Below, piece by piece: positions 34,316 to 45,590 of a stretch of DNA of 64,000 nt. The DNA comes from Puccinia triticina (lineage: Eukaryota; Basidiomycota; Pucciniomycetes; Pucciniales; Pucciniaceae): the NCBI RefSeq assembly GCF_026914185.1, contig NC_070565.1, positions 868,001-932,000 on the forward strand, in the 5' to 3' direction. Each line of letters starts with the position of its first letter. Position 1 is the first letter of the stretch. Below the pieces are notes generated by a model, which did not search any database, was not told the DNA's origin, and saw only the letters and a program-made list of their open reading frames with translations. A program made the translations under genes and the position numbers.

Positions 34316-35889
34316 ATTCCAAGCTTAAAAATATATCCAATTCTGCTTTGGAAAAAAAAAAAAACAATTGAGAACATGCACAAAAAAACCACACCTCTCC
34401 ATTGCTGATCTTTGATCACTTCAGTTTGCTTGTCTCAGCATCATCTAACTTACAAAACAGAAGATAGAATATTCCTGACGTTGAAATAATTTAGCTATGT
34501 AGTCGCAAGCATCAAGGAAAACTGCAATTACATGAAAATGAAACCCCATTTTGCTTAGTCTGGCAACCAGTTGGCAACCACCGGTAATTATTGTCCAGTG
34601 CGTAATTAGGTAAAACAAGCCCCTTGTTTCTGAGTGACGCGGGTGAAACACCGCCGGGCACCTCTTGCGGAGCGAGCGCGAGTTGGCGGATTGCTTGGGG
34701 TTAATTTTCAACCTATTTTTTTAAGGAACATTTACCTGCGGCGTGTGGGGGGCTTGGATCCCACTTAGCTCTTGCGTTTCCTTGACTGATCACATTAGAA
34801 GCAGGGAGGGAAAGCAGAGATAGCATGCGAGTATCACTTGGAAAAAACAACCCCATGCATGTATGTCCATTCCTTGCAACTGCTGTGACTAAGGCCCCAA
34901 TTATAAACACTTTTTTGAGATATTTTTGAAAAGTTTTTGAACTTGCCCAAAAAAGAAATTGAACTTTTTTTTGAAATCTTTTTAATTTCAAAAATACTGC
35001 AGATGCACTCAAATACACCCAGGAGGTGTGTTTGAACCAACACTGGGTAGCTACTTTGCCAGTAAGGGTAACATATCGGCAACATATTGATTTTTTGTGT
35101 GTTACTCACATTGTTACTGGTAAAGGTTTCCTGTTGCCGTTAGGGCTTTTGGCTCCATTTTTTATTCATGTCTTGATACGTCGTTGTGGGATTTCAATGT
35201 AAAAGAAAAAAAATCAATATGGTAACAGGCCAAAGAACAAGCTATGTATGTAAGAGTGAGGCAAAATCATGCAGGCGCTTTTTTCTTTGGACCTGGCACC
35301 AAAGATTTTAAAACTTTGCCGGCCTCCTCAAAATCACCAGTGAGAGGGACCTGCTCCCTTATTTATTGTCCACTAGAGCACAAAGCGGCTTTGCCACTGT
35401 AGGATTTCACAGCCCAGAAGAGACCCCCGCCCCCCGCCCGCCTGCATGGAACATCCTTGTACCTTTGTCCTAGAGTCCCCCCCCCCCTCCCCCAACTGGC
35501 ACTTTTCCCCCTTCCATCCCCCCCCCCCCCCCCACACCTGCAATAAAAATCATCTCACACCATGAATCGCCTTTTTTTAATGGACACACTGCACAGTTTC
35601 AACAACACCTCCCAGAACCCGTTAGTGTTACAGCTTTGCAAATTCCACGCCACGCTCAACTTAACCCCAGGGGGTTAAATTTGATACTACATAGCCAAAA
35701 ATACAACATTCAAATATAAATATCTGTCTAGTGCCATGGCGACACCTAGCCACTGCGAACATCCCAAGATACACCTGCCAAATGCACTATTGCACTTGCG
35801 TGTTCTCACCAATTTGTCCAGGCATCCTACCTCCGCCAACAGCTTCCAACATTTACCCTCCCCGCATTCTCCGCACAAGCTGAGCTCAT
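34316..35889. other. No recognised gene
   Basis: Near 35036 AACACTGGGTAGCTAC resembles the hAT end at 37637, so a decayed hAT copy may start here. Poly-C tracts occur at 35477-35534. Frames lack motifs. Confidence 0.4.
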
Positions 35890-36047
35890 CACACGGTGAA
35901 GAATTTAGTGACAAATCATGTGTTGCGACACCCAGACAAGTTTGTTGGGGTTGCATCCGCAGTTACTGTGCAGCTTGCGCAGTGAATGCGCGTGAATTTG
36001 TCTGGGTGTCGCACGGAAAAATGCAACACTTAACTCTTCACCGTGTC
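35890..36047. mobile_element. Small foldback MITE
   Basis: ACACGGTGAAGA with GCGACACCCAGACAA in the left arm is inverted as TTGTCTGGGTGTCGC and TCTTCACCGTGT in the right arm. CATC lies on both sides, a possible 4-bp target duplication. No coding capacity. Confidence 0.6.
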
Positions 36048-36626
36048 ATCTTGACAAAACTCTCCATCCTTTGTGCTTAGTCTGGCATTAAGTGTCAAGC
36101 GCTGCTACTTGGGGTGAGGAGAAGCACGTGGTTGTGAGTGTTTGGATGAGGTGGGTGCTATTTTTTTTCGCCCTCAATTAACTTGAGGCATCAAAAAACC
36201 AAACAAATCCCCATTGTTCTACTCATATTTACTTGAACAATCAAAAACTACGGCTGATCGCCACCCAAGGCGTTCACGCCATTCAATAAGGACTGGGAAA
36301 CGTGCAAGCGCTGGTTCAGTAAAGCCGCACAGGTGGGCTACGTTTGCCCAGCTCTTGAATATTTTTAAGCCTCTGCCGTACCGCAAAGTCACCCCAGGAA
36401 GTCCCACTCACGGCCATATTAATATGCCTGCTACAAATTACTTCCCTTTTCCCTTCCTTGCAACATGATCACATGATCCTAAGGGCCCTTCACCTTTTAA
36501 GTGCAACTTGAGAGTGTCAAATAATGTGGTCAGCTGAGCGCGCAGGATACCCAAAACTTCATTGTCCTTATGTTGGGAATAGCCTTCAGATGAAATTTCA
36601 AGGTGAATTTAACAACTCGTTGAACA
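36048..36626. other. No recognised gene
   Basis: Short frames on both strands without known motifs. Confidence 0.4.
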
Positions 36627-37154
36627 GCAACTTTTAAATGTAGGCTGCCCAAAAAAAAATGCATTCATTCATAATTGGAGCAGGCTGTGATAAACCCCAG
36701 CTTGTCCACTTTGTAATTTCTGAAGCTTTGCCCGGCTCCTCAAAGCATAATGATAAGAAGTGGTTGATTTGTCAAGCAATATACTAACACAAAAACAATA
36801 AACATACAAGTCAAACACCTCAAAACTTGGCTTAGAGAAAGGAGGAAACATGATCACCATAACAATTGCACCAATTTCCATAACACAAAACAGCCCTGGA
36901 GTTGTGTTAATTGTGTCATGGTTGTTGTTGAGCAGAACTGGAATCTGACCTGAGATAGTTCTCAACAGTTAGCTTATTTAAAAACCAGCAACTTTTCTTT
37001 GCTTACCGTTTGGATTCATACTCAAAAATTCCTTGCTCTTTTGCTTTCCCTCCCTTGCATTGAATAAGTAATGAATGAGATGAAAGTTGTAATGCAATTG
37101 CAACCTGAGTTCCTCAACAAAAATTTGGACTTCTTGGCACTTTGGGGTGTTCAT
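36627..37154 (-). pseudogene. Glutathione S-transferase (Ure2-like) N-terminal domain, with in-frame TGA
   Basis: Glutathione transferases conjugate glutathione to toxic compounds. The minus strand encodes NTPKCQEVQIFVEELRLQL, then KSKEFLSMNPNG; intron 36950-37006 (57 bp) joins GQIPVLLNNNHD and FCVMEIGAIVM. Intron 36784-36857 (74 bp) joins YIA-stop-QINHFLS and ITKWTSWGLSQPAP. TPxxxxVxIFxEEL, NPNGxIPVL with the cis-Pro, and ExGAI are signatures of the thioredoxin-like domain of fungal Ure2-type GSTs. TGA at 36772-36774 breaks the third exon. The C-terminal helical domain is missing after about 36627. Canonical introns show it came from genomic DNA, not from a retrocopy. Confidence 0.85.
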
Positions 37155-37179
37155 CGTCAGCAGTATCAGGAGCCTCAAG

Positions 37180-37628
37180 CCTTTAGGGGGTCAATATGAC
37201 TCACCAGTAGAGGCAACATGTGGAAGCGGTCAAATTCCGCACTCATATAGGGCCTAGATCTTGGTAGGGAACCGGAGCGCAGCAAGGTCCTGTGGTCCAT
37301 GGGATCAGCCCTAGTGACAGGCCTTGGAACACGCTGGATGGTCTGCCTTCCTTCCTGTGAGAAGGAGAAAGCCACAGGAAGACTGGGTGACTCCCACCCC
37401 TCCTTCCGACGCCCACGCGAGGCTTTTTCCTATCCAGAAGAAGTCCGCCACGGGTAGGCTAGGGAACAAGTCCATAGCCTTCCCCTGGCGCCGCCGCCAC
37501 GTGCACAAGGGTAACCTGGATACCGCTCCAGTTACACGTGTCAGCTCAGTGTGTACCAAGGTCTAGCCCCGATGAGGAAAGGCTCTGGACAGCTTATAAA
37601 CTGTTGGTTCTCCGCCTGAGTTTGCTCC
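37180..37628. other. No recognised gene
   Basis: Frames on both strands (for example 37311-37559) have no known motif. Confidence 0.4.
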
Positions 37629-37636
37629 CCAGCTCC

Positions 37637-38505
37637 AACACTGGGTAATTACGTTACCCTACGTTATCCATGTTATCTCAGTAACGTAATGGTTTCAGTT
37701 GCCACCCAGCTAATTTACTGCTATCCTTAATTTGTGATTTCCTGACGCGCTCGTAACATAATTGTGTGCATGTTTCTTTTGCATCCTGAAAAAGATAATG
37801 TAATGATAATTTTCCAGGATAGTGTGTTATTGCTGTGAAGTAGATGCTGTACGGTGCTCCGCTCCTGGATAATATGCTTATATAGCACTTCACCCCTGGA
37901 TAATGTGTTATCTCAATTCCCAGGGGTGAAACAGCCCTAACCCAATGATAGTTTTCACAAGCTCTAGCACCTACAGTAATTGTATTGGTCCAGGGGCAAC
38001 AGTTTGCCTTCAAAAAAATCTCAGCCACATCCTTAGTCACAAATCTTTGTGCTTATCTGGAAACTCCTGCGCTGTTGAGAGATTATTCTTGGCAGCGTCA
38101 GATGTTTGTAGCAGTCGCTGTGGGAGCCTACTCCCCTCGACCATGGCGCACTGTGTTAGTAGCCTGATGTGGCTTGACAACAATATCCTTTTGACTGGGG
38201 AATTTGTGGAGGCTGGGAAGGCATTGAAGGTGATCCTCCCCTCAAAAACAATAATAATATTTATTTTTAACTACATTATCCATCATATGACGAGTAATTT
38301 AATCTGTCCCTGCACTTCAGTAACGTAACGGCGGGCAAAAAATCCCCTCCCACCGACATGATAACGTAATTTAAACAAAAAAATAGTGCAAATGGTAACA
38401 TAACCTAAAAATTGTCCATTACAGATAACATTAACAATAATGGTCAAAAAAATTGTTACGTTACCATAACGCTACCATTACTGGTAGTGTAATTACCCAG
38501 TGTTG
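37637..38505. mobile_element. Internally deleted hAT element with 8-bp target duplication
   Basis: Left AACACTGGGTAATTACGTTACC and right GTGTAATTACCCAGTGTTG are inverted repeats. CCAGCTCC is duplicated exactly (37629-37636, 38506-38513). Subterminal GTAACGTAA motifs repeat. It retains a fragment of the hAT transposase C-terminus, so it is a decayed copy of an autonomous element. Confidence 0.9.
38059..38187 (+). pseudogene. hAT transposase C-terminal dimerisation domain fragment
   Basis: GNSCAVERLFLAASDVCSS and RCGSLLPSTMAHCVSSLMWL match the conserved hAT C-terminal dimerisation motif (ExxFSxxxD...R..L.P). The DDE/RNase H-like core and BED zinc finger are absent, so no enzyme is made. Confidence 0.8.
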
Positions 38506-38523
38506 CCAGCTCCAGCCTTCCGC

Positions 38524-39489
38524 TGTAAGACTAAAAAGTGGTTGTGAAACCATTTTGCTGAATGGAGAAGGGGATGATGGAGGTGCAAACTCTGCCCTTC
38601 TATACTATCAGATAACAAGACCCACCAAGCTAAGCTTGGCAAGTTTTAATCAAGTGATAAGTCTGGTCTAGTTCCAGATGAAGTTGTTCAATGACAGGTA
38701 TGTGAGAGTTGAGAGTGATTTCAGTAGTTATTTGCAAATATAAGGGTTGTAGTGATGTGTGGTGGTGATGGTAAGTGTGAAGAGTGGTATGTAAATAACT
38801 GGGGAATACTGAGCTGAGGGAAAAACAACTGGGGGGGAGAGAGCTCCTTATATAGACAAATGTGAGGGATTTTAGCTACAAGGGGGACCCTGGATGAGGG
38901 ATTTTAGCTGGTGGGCTGCGTACAAGTGGTGTCAGAAGATGCTAAATACAGGCAAAAAGTGGGGTGAGAAATGAAAGATGATGTCATACTAATGCAAGGA
39001 CCACATAAACAAAGCGGGGAAATGTCAAATACAGGGGTACCTCATGCAAGGGGTGCATGAGTGGTGTCAGAATAATGCAAGGAGTACAGAAATGGGGTCA
39101 GAAGACTGCATGCAGCTGCAAAGGGTGCATAAATGAGGCAGGGACATGTCAAATACAGAAGAAATGGGGTTGGTCCCCTGCATATGCAGTGGAGATGAGA
39201 GGGATAGAAAAGATTATGTGTTTGGCTGGGGCTGAGTATGCGTATACCTGGGAAAGGTGACTTGAGGGGTGTGACAGGTTAATGACTGAGGCTGGCCGTG
39301 TCCAAGAGGGTCCAAGAGGGTGTAACTTCCAATCCTGCGGGGTTCCAGTGACGCTTCCAGTGGTGACTAGGGGTAAAATTGGCCGTAGAATCCATTTGTG
39401 AGGTCTATTTGGTGGTATCTTGAGGCCTAGGGTGAGTAAATATATGTATGAGGAAAAACTTTTGATTTTTCACTTTTCTGTCTACCACA
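38524..39489 (-). mobile_element. LTR of a minus-strand retrotransposon
   Basis: On the minus strand it begins TGTGGTAGAC and ends AGTCTTACA. The sequence just 5' (39490-39502) reads AAGTTGGGGGAGGA, a polypurine tract, so this is the 3' LTR and the internal region would lie to the right. It is a relative of the solo LTR at 9351-10287. No second LTR was found, so the element is truncated. Confidence 0.7.
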
Positions 39490-39499
39490 TCCTCCCCCA

Positions 39500-40669
39500 A
39501 CTTATTGTCTGTCCCCAGACAATTCCACCGGAAAAGTGCGTATCTTGACTTCTGGAGGCTTGAGGCTTGAGTGTTTACTGAGTGATATGAGGAATCTTTG
39601 GGAGATGGGCCTTTGGACGTCTTCTGGGTGTGGTGACTGAAAGGCTTAGCGGGGTCAAATTTGGTCAAAAAAATTGATTTTTGTCAATTTTATGATTTTT
39701 CTTGACAGGGAAATTATGACGGTTCTGGAAGTCAAAGTGCTGCGCGCAGTCCGCAGCTGCGCAGCTGCGCGGCCGCGCAGTACCGCAGTAGTTGATGTTG
39801 AGCTGCTGTAGTTGCCGCCGCAGTCGCATCAGCGCTTGGTAGGGTGCGCGCCTGGAGCCGCGAGGTTCGGTGATCAAGTGTTGATACGGGACCCGTTGGT
39901 CCGGTCCTGGTGCTTAAGCTTGGTCGGGCCTTGGGCGCGGGTGTTCTGCGCTCACGCCTGCCCGTGTGTGTGTCTGGGCTCGCCCTGGGGTATGTATGTA
40001 TGTCGCCCATACCCCCTGGAGGGTATGGATAAATCCTTCAATCTTCCGACCTCTTCCAATGCCACCGACCTCGACCAACCCAAATCCTTGTCTGCAGCCT
40101 TATAACGCCACCGAAGCCACCGTCTCCTCCTGGCGAGCTGGTTGCTGCTTCGTTTTTGGGGTCCGTTTTGTTCCAGTAAGTTGTAGCCCGTGTGGGCCAG
40201 TGCTTGTTTGTTGAAGCTGTCAGAATCCGACGCCGTCGACGCCGTCGTTTGACTTGGCGAGTCGTGTGCTTGCCCGAAATCTGATCAGTTCGGGCCGATC
40301 TTGTTTGACAATGCAGCTGTCAGATCTTGCCTCGCCGCCACTAGCGCCGTCGTTTGGGCTGGCAATCCTTGTGCTTGCCCCGCAAACCGTTCAATTTGGC
40401 CTGATCTGAAGTCAATCCTCGTACGATGTCGTTCACCGTGCGTCTTGCTGCTTTTCTGTGTTGGATCATTCAAGTAGGTGGTTTCCTTGATTGGGCTGGA
40501 AAGTTATAAACGAGGCCTCTTCCCAGTGCCTCTCCTCTCCTCACTCGCTCCTTATCCCACCAGTACCATACTATCCTTGTGCTAACTAAAAGCTTGCTTC
40601 TTCGTTATGTCTGATCGTCCTACTATGTGCCGACTCCATATCCTATTTAAATCTCTGAATCATGAAACA
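39500..40669. other. No recognised gene; GC-rich palindromic patch
   Basis: About 39735-39790 is made of GCGCAG/CTGCGC palindromes. The start of the interval may be the last internal part of the LTR element. The other frames have no motif. Confidence 0.4.
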
Positions 40670-41090
40670 AAACTTCAAGGGTTTCCCCTACATATAGCCA
40701 AAAGTTACAAAAAAACAGATTAAAACATCAAGGGTTCTCCCTAAAAGTAGACAAATACAACAAAAATAATCATGGGTTTTCCCCTTTTTGCCAACAGAGA
40801 AAAAAAAAACAAGAAGGCACACAACAAACATATAAAAGCACAATATAAAAGCAACACAGAGCATGCCACCTAACATCAGCAAGCTGATGCACCGTGGCCC
40901 ACCATCCATCCCTGTCTAGCAGGGTTAAAAAATGGTGAGAGGATGACCCCCAGCGCGCCGCATTGAAGGCATTATGCAAAGGGGGGCCAACGAGTTTAGC
41001 CCCTCAAACTGCGCAAGTGCAACAGCGGAGGGGGCAAGGACGAACCGCACGCTGGAATTACAGCGGCAGAGGACACCCTGGGGAACAATC
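40670..41090 (-). repeat. R1, copy e
   Basis: Phrases TTCAAGGGTTTCCCC, CCATCCCTGTCTAGCAGGG and GCACGCTGGAATTACAGCGG match copy c closely. It ends just upstream of a TATA box and a gene-like frame. Confidence 0.75.
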
Positions 41091-41110
41091 ACACCCAAGA
41101 TGACCGTCTT

Positions 41111-41117
41111 ATATACC
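41111..41117 (+). promoter_or_regulatory. TATA box upstream of the 41279 gene
   Basis: TATATAC lies about 165 bp before the ATG at 41279, next to the R1 copy. It is the only TATA-like motif close to this gene. Confidence 0.35.
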
Positions 41118-41278
41118 ATCATCCAACCCAATCCACCAGCAGTCTTGCACTGTCCCCTACACTATTGCCTTGGCAGCAACAATCACCGCCACGCCGCTAC
41201 AGCTAACTGCAGCCTCAACCCTTCTCAACCTACGACCGAGTGGCACTGACTGTGTATGTAAGCTGTACCTCAATCCAC

Positions 41279-41867
41279 ATGGCTGTTGCCCTCACTCCCT
41301 TTTTCCTGCCCCAGTCCCACCTGGACCTTCCCCAGAGCACCCGCGACACCAAACTCCACCCTTCCAAAGCCCTTGCCTACCGACCCCAATTTCCACCCCA
41401 ACACCGCGCTCCGATGCCTGCCCCAAGCCGTCCAAGCTGCCCGTCACACACACCACCTAATGCTACTCCGTCTTATCTACACCCTCCTCACCCTGCCATT
41501 GCACACCCTCCAGCTCCGGATCATATCCGCCGGCTGCCCATCGGCGCCACCCTGTGGCTCCGCGGCCAGCAGACAGACTGTCTCTTGCTCGCCAGCCTCA
41601 GTTACATGCTCGTCTTTGACGCCCTTGGCTCCGAACATGCCCTCCTCTTCGACCCCCGTCCGGACGACGGGTTGGACCGGCTCCGGGATGCCCTGTGCAC
41701 TAAGGACGGCGGCTCCACGGCCATCCGCTTTCCCCTTCGGGTACGTCCCCTCCCTCCATCTCTCTGCTTTCCTGTGAGCCGGCACTTCCTGCTAATTACT
41801 CGAATGTCAGCTGGAAATTGACCGCCTGCGCACAGCACTGCCATGGCAAAAATTGAGCAAGCAGTGA
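41279..41867 (+). CDS. Hypothetical protein, two exons
   Basis: ATG at 41279 opens a Pro/Ser-rich N-terminus followed by an ordered-looking part with GATLWLRGQQTDCLLLASLS and LFDPRPDDGLDRLRDAL. An intron with GTACGT donor and GTCAG acceptor (41741-41810, 70 bp) joins LEIDRLRTALPWQKLSKQ, and TGA closes at 41865-41867, giving 172 residues. I do not recognise the family. A good donor (AAG|GTGAGT) at 41875-41881 after the stop suggests the original gene may have continued in another frame: 42657 onward reads KAQAKEIFPGTHKNYALWYS. If so, the MITE at 41967 sits in an old intron and this gene is frameshifted. Confidence 0.4.
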
Positions 41868-41966
41868 ACCTCAAGGTGAGTAGCTGTTCGCTCCACATCG
41901 CAGTTATTGTTGGTTCTCTAATCTGATCTTCCCATCATTTGTTTCCCATTCAATTTTCATTTAAAC

Positions 41967-42648
41967 AACACCGCAACCGCTGCGCTGCCACAGCGGGAAG
42001 AGTAGCGAAAGCGCAGCGGTTTTGGACCCGCTTCGCTAAAGCTTTTGGCAGCGGGTGAACCGCTGCGCTTTTCGCTAATTGATACGGGAGGAAAGAAAAA
42101 CAGATTTCAGCGCGCTTTTTCAGCGGCGCGCAGCGGGTCTTCCGCTGCGCTAACCGCTGAAAAAGCGCAAAATCGCTGCGCTATGCGCTGAAAAGCGGCA
42201 AACTCGCTGAAAAGCGCGCTGAGCGCTGAAAAGCAGTGAATTTACCTGAAATTCTGATAATCCTGCCCACAAACCAGTTGAGGTTTGTTTTTGTGCATCT
42301 TTTTTCTCCGCTCTCATCGCTATTTGCAGCAAAAAGCGGCTCAGCGGGCAAAAGCGCCGCAGCGCTCTGTGCTAGAACCGCTTTCTGCAGCGAAAAGCTG
42401 CTAAAAGCGAAGAAAAGCGCTCCCAGCCGCTGTGCCGCTTTCGCTGCGCTATTTTGTAGCGAAAGCGGAAAAAAATCGCTGCGCTATTTAACAATGGAAA
42501 TCCGTGCAGCGGGATTTTCGCTTCGCTGACGCTGAAAACAGCGTCTAGCCGCTGACGCTTTCGCTTTTTGGCGCCAGGAAAAGCGGATGGCCGCTGCGCT
42601 TCGCTATTTTGGCGCTTTTATCAGCGAAGCGCAGCGGTTGCGGTGTTG
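41967..42648. mobile_element. hAT-like MITE packed with CGCTGCGCT/AGCGCAGCG motifs
   Basis: Left AACACCGCAACCGCTGCGCT and right AGCGCAGCGGTTGCGGTGTT are inverted repeats. The flanks ATTTAAAC and ATTTAAAG are an 8-bp duplication with one mismatch. The interior contains dozens of GCGCAGCG, GCTGAAAAGCG and AGCGAAAGCG units in both orientations and no coding frame. Confidence 0.8.
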
Positions 42649-43655
42649 ATTTAAAGCCTGAAAGCCCAAGCCAAGGAGATCTTCCCCGGAACCCACAAGA
42701 ACTACGCTCTTTGGTATTCCCTAGGGACTCCGTGACTCCGAGAAGAACACACTCAGTACAACTGAGCCAAACTGTTGGTTGGCCCGAGTTCAAACCCTTA
42801 GGAACAACCAGGTCACCAGGTGCAGCCTGTTCTCCGCAATAGATTGCTGCTGTACAAACAAGCCGGTGGGGTCTGGCCCCTGGGAATGATTCCCCGGCGG
42901 GGGGCAGCTCGGAGCATGTCCCGACAACGGAGGTGCCTACAGAGCCTGAGCTCGGAATACAACAGCATACAGCCCGACCCGAATCCTCCCAATGGGGTAT
43001 GTGTATGACTGTATTTATCTGTCCAGGCCCTGAAACCTGGGGAAAATATCATTTTTGTATGGTTATTTCTTTAGCTCACAGCAGAGTGCTCGAAACTTTG
43101 CTTTGGGTTTGTGGAGAAGGAAAAAGTGGCGAAAAGGATCGCGCTGCAGGTGTCTGTACACCCTGGTCATACATTCTTACCGGTGCTTCCCCAGTCCCGT
43201 GATCACTGTCTAGAAATAGTCACCACTCAACAAATTTGAGGGTTTCAGTCGGTGCCTCAATACCATTTCTGACTCTTGCCATGTATCAAAACAAATTTTG
43301 CTCTTGCTTCTCAATGATGCAAAGGATGCCGGTCCGGTTCTTACATGTGCACAGTCTTGTACTACTTGCCTTTATTTCCTTCCTACTCTCCAACATTCAT
43401 TAACCCACCTCCTTCATGTGTATGTACCAAAACGAGATACTCAGAAACTCCAAAGCTTGTTCCCGTCTCACTCTTTCCCCGAGTCTGCCACAATCATTGA
43501 GGCCACCAGAATTGAACCCAGGGTGTTACTTGCGAGCGCGATTGCCAACATGGATAGGTTAGCGTGTTTCACAAGTTAACATGTACACAAACTGCTCTCA
43601 ATGGCCTTGATCCCCCGTCTTTATCCAGAAATATCCATGGGTTTTAACCCATGGT
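42649..43655. other. Coding-like debris, no family recognised
   Basis: Frames at 42660-42730 (KAQAKEIFPGTHKNYALW) and 43400-43560 (SFPESATIIEATRIEPRVLL) look protein-like but are short and broken. Confidence 0.3.
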
Positions 43656-43979
43656 TTGGCTGAAACCCATGTCGCTCCCAAATTGTTGTCCAAGATCCCC
43701 TACTACAACGCCTGGGATGCAACCAAGGCATTGAAAGTCAATTTGGGTAAACATTACTCTTCCTCAGACAAGAATTATTGGTACAGCCTCTGGAAATGCT
43801 TCAGACAATGTTGCGTAAGTGGAATAAGTTTCTTAGAAGATGTGGTTATCATTATCAAAACTGACTGCTGAGGCTTTTGAAGTTTGTCAAAGACGGAGGT
43901 GATGCTGGAATCCTCATTGATGTTTTGGTTGCCAGCAAAATCTACTCTGCAAATGATCTCCTTCCCACAACCACCCAAG
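43656..43979 (+). pseudogene. Unrecognised two-exon gene fragment
   Basis: Exon one encodes ETHVAPKLLSKIPYYNAWDA, TKALKVNLGKHYSSSDKNYW and SLWKCFRQCC. A GTAAGT donor at 43816 and an AG near 43880 join FVKDGGDAGILIDVLVASKI and YSANDLLPTTTQ. The composition is clearly protein-like. No domain is recognised. It lies upstream of the Helitron 3' end at 44525. Confidence 0.4.
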
Positions 43980-44500
43980 TGTAAGCCCAGGCAATCAAAA
44001 AAAAAAATTGCCAAGGGTTTTGCATTTTCCCCCAAACCCATTGGGTGACTCTAGAATTTCTCTTCTTGTAAATGACATGTGTCCTGCTGCATCTAGCAGT
44101 GGTATGCAATGTACAGAATCCAGAATCATTGATATGAGACTCTGATTGCAAGGAAAGCTTGGGCTATCCTGGAAATCAAAACAATCTGTGTCTTTGACCT
44201 ATCTAAATGTTTGCCTTGAATTTTTCTATGAAGATTTTTTAAGGGTTCTGTGAAATCAGAATTGATTCTTGAACAAAATATCATGAAATTAAAATGCTCA
44301 TAGATCTTCAAAGGGTGCAGAAGTAGATCTTTAAAGTTTGTAGAATGACCTGCTCCACATTTCCTGGAAAAATGTTTGGAGTTGAGTTGTCCAAGAAAAA
44401 TTTGTCTTGTGGTATTTATTGGCTCCCTGGAAATCAAAAATTGATTATATAAACTGCCGCCACTGAGGAAAAGAGTCGAGCTGGGAATTTGGGATCTGCA

Positions 44501-44525
44501 GCGGCGCAGCCGCCTTGGCCTCTAG
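44501..44525 (+). mobile_element. Helitron-type 3' terminus no. 4
   Basis: GCGGC-GCA-GCCGC (44501-44513), 8 nt, CTAG (44522-44525), then T. Identical in hairpin and spacer to terminus no. 2. Confidence 0.8.
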
Positions 44526-44955
44526 TCCTATTTAAACAGAGCATCCACCGCTGGGCCACGTCCCGAGTATGTCTCTTTATCAGTGGCTACTAGTTTTTGT
44601 CTTCCATTGCCGGCCGTTGACGTCCGGTCTCTAATCTTCTTGGATTCATTGGAGTCAAGCCCAGCTCAATGCCATCGATTGATCCGCGGATTCGAGAGCC
44701 TGTCGTGCTCGTCGTGTCTGCACTAAGCTCCGGATACTAATCAATCCGTCCGCCATTTTGGCCCTGTCTGAGTTCAATCACCTATGTTGTTGGTGGTGAG
44801 CTGGGTGTTGGTAAAGGAGTCCAGCGCTGTTGTTTGGGTGTAAGAAATTTCTGTCCTTTGATTTCTGAGAGTGATTGAGATGTAGTGATAATCCGGGTCT
44901 AGCCATTGTAAAGAGCCTTTGCTCTAAAAAAAAATCAAAAAAATCCAAGACGCAA
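44526..44955. other. No recognised gene
   Basis: Sequence flanking the Helitron end, with only short frames. Confidence 0.4.
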
Positions 44956-45412
44956 TTGAAAGCCCCTCCCCCAACTTAGCAGGTTGTCCTCAACCTTGAA
45001 GAAAGTGAGTTGAGAGTATAAGTCAAGAAAAAAAAGGGAGTAAAAAAGAGTGTGAGTTCTGAAGGAGTGAATTTGAGTTGGAATTTGTGAGTGAATTGAT
45101 CTGAATGATGGAGGATGATAATAAAATAGAAAACAAGTGAAGGGAGGAAGGTGGGAAAAGAATGACTATGGAAAAAGAGTGAGTTCCTCCCCCAACTTGA
45201 AAAAAATGACTAATATGATAGATTATTTTTGTTGTTGTTTAAGCAGTTTAGTCTCATGCCTAGAAGGTAGATTTTGTTTGATGGGTTATTTTTTATAGAT
45301 TTATTGAAGAGATTTTGAGTGGGGGGTAAGTAAGATTTTTGATAGTGATGGAGGGAGGACAGTAATGAAAGAGTAAGTCGTGAAAGAATGTGGGCTCCTC
45401 CCACAACTTGAA
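44956..45412 (-). repeat. Three spaced polypurine-tract-like units
   Basis: CTCCCCCAACTT (minus AAGTTGGGGGAG) occurs near 44967 and 45187, and as CTCCCACAACTTG near 45397, about 210-220 bp apart. Each is followed by AT-rich GTGAGTTG-type sequence. The motif equals the polypurine tract at 39490, so these may be decayed LTR junctions of one family in tandem. Confidence 0.45.
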
Positions 45413-45470
45413 AGATTTAAGCACCAAGATTTTGAGAATTTAGAGCTGATATCCAGTTTTGATAATTTTA

Positions 45471-45590
45471 CGGGGTTACTAAACGTACCCGGTTTTTCCG
45501 CGTTTGTACCCGGTTTTTGCGTACCCCCTTTTCCGCGTGCGCACCCGGTTTTTTTCTACTCATTTCCACGCAACGCAGGTAATATCAAAA
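45471..45590. repeat. 120-bp repeat with ACCCGGTTTTT motifs, copy 1
   Basis: GGGGTTACTAAACGTACCCG through CAACGCAGGTAATATCAAAA. Nearly identical to 51065-51184. It contains three ACCCGGTTTTT units. Confidence 0.85.

Noticed and set aside
37311..37559. Possible copia RNase H-like frame (EGGVGVTQSSCGFLL)
   Set aside because: The resemblance is limited to a few residues, and the catalytic Asp/Glu pattern is not present.
43480..43560. Possible tRNA (GAATTGAACCCAGG on the plus strand)
   Set aside because: The minus-strand T-arm stem does not pair (CCTGG with TCTGG), and no acceptor or anticodon stem could be formed.
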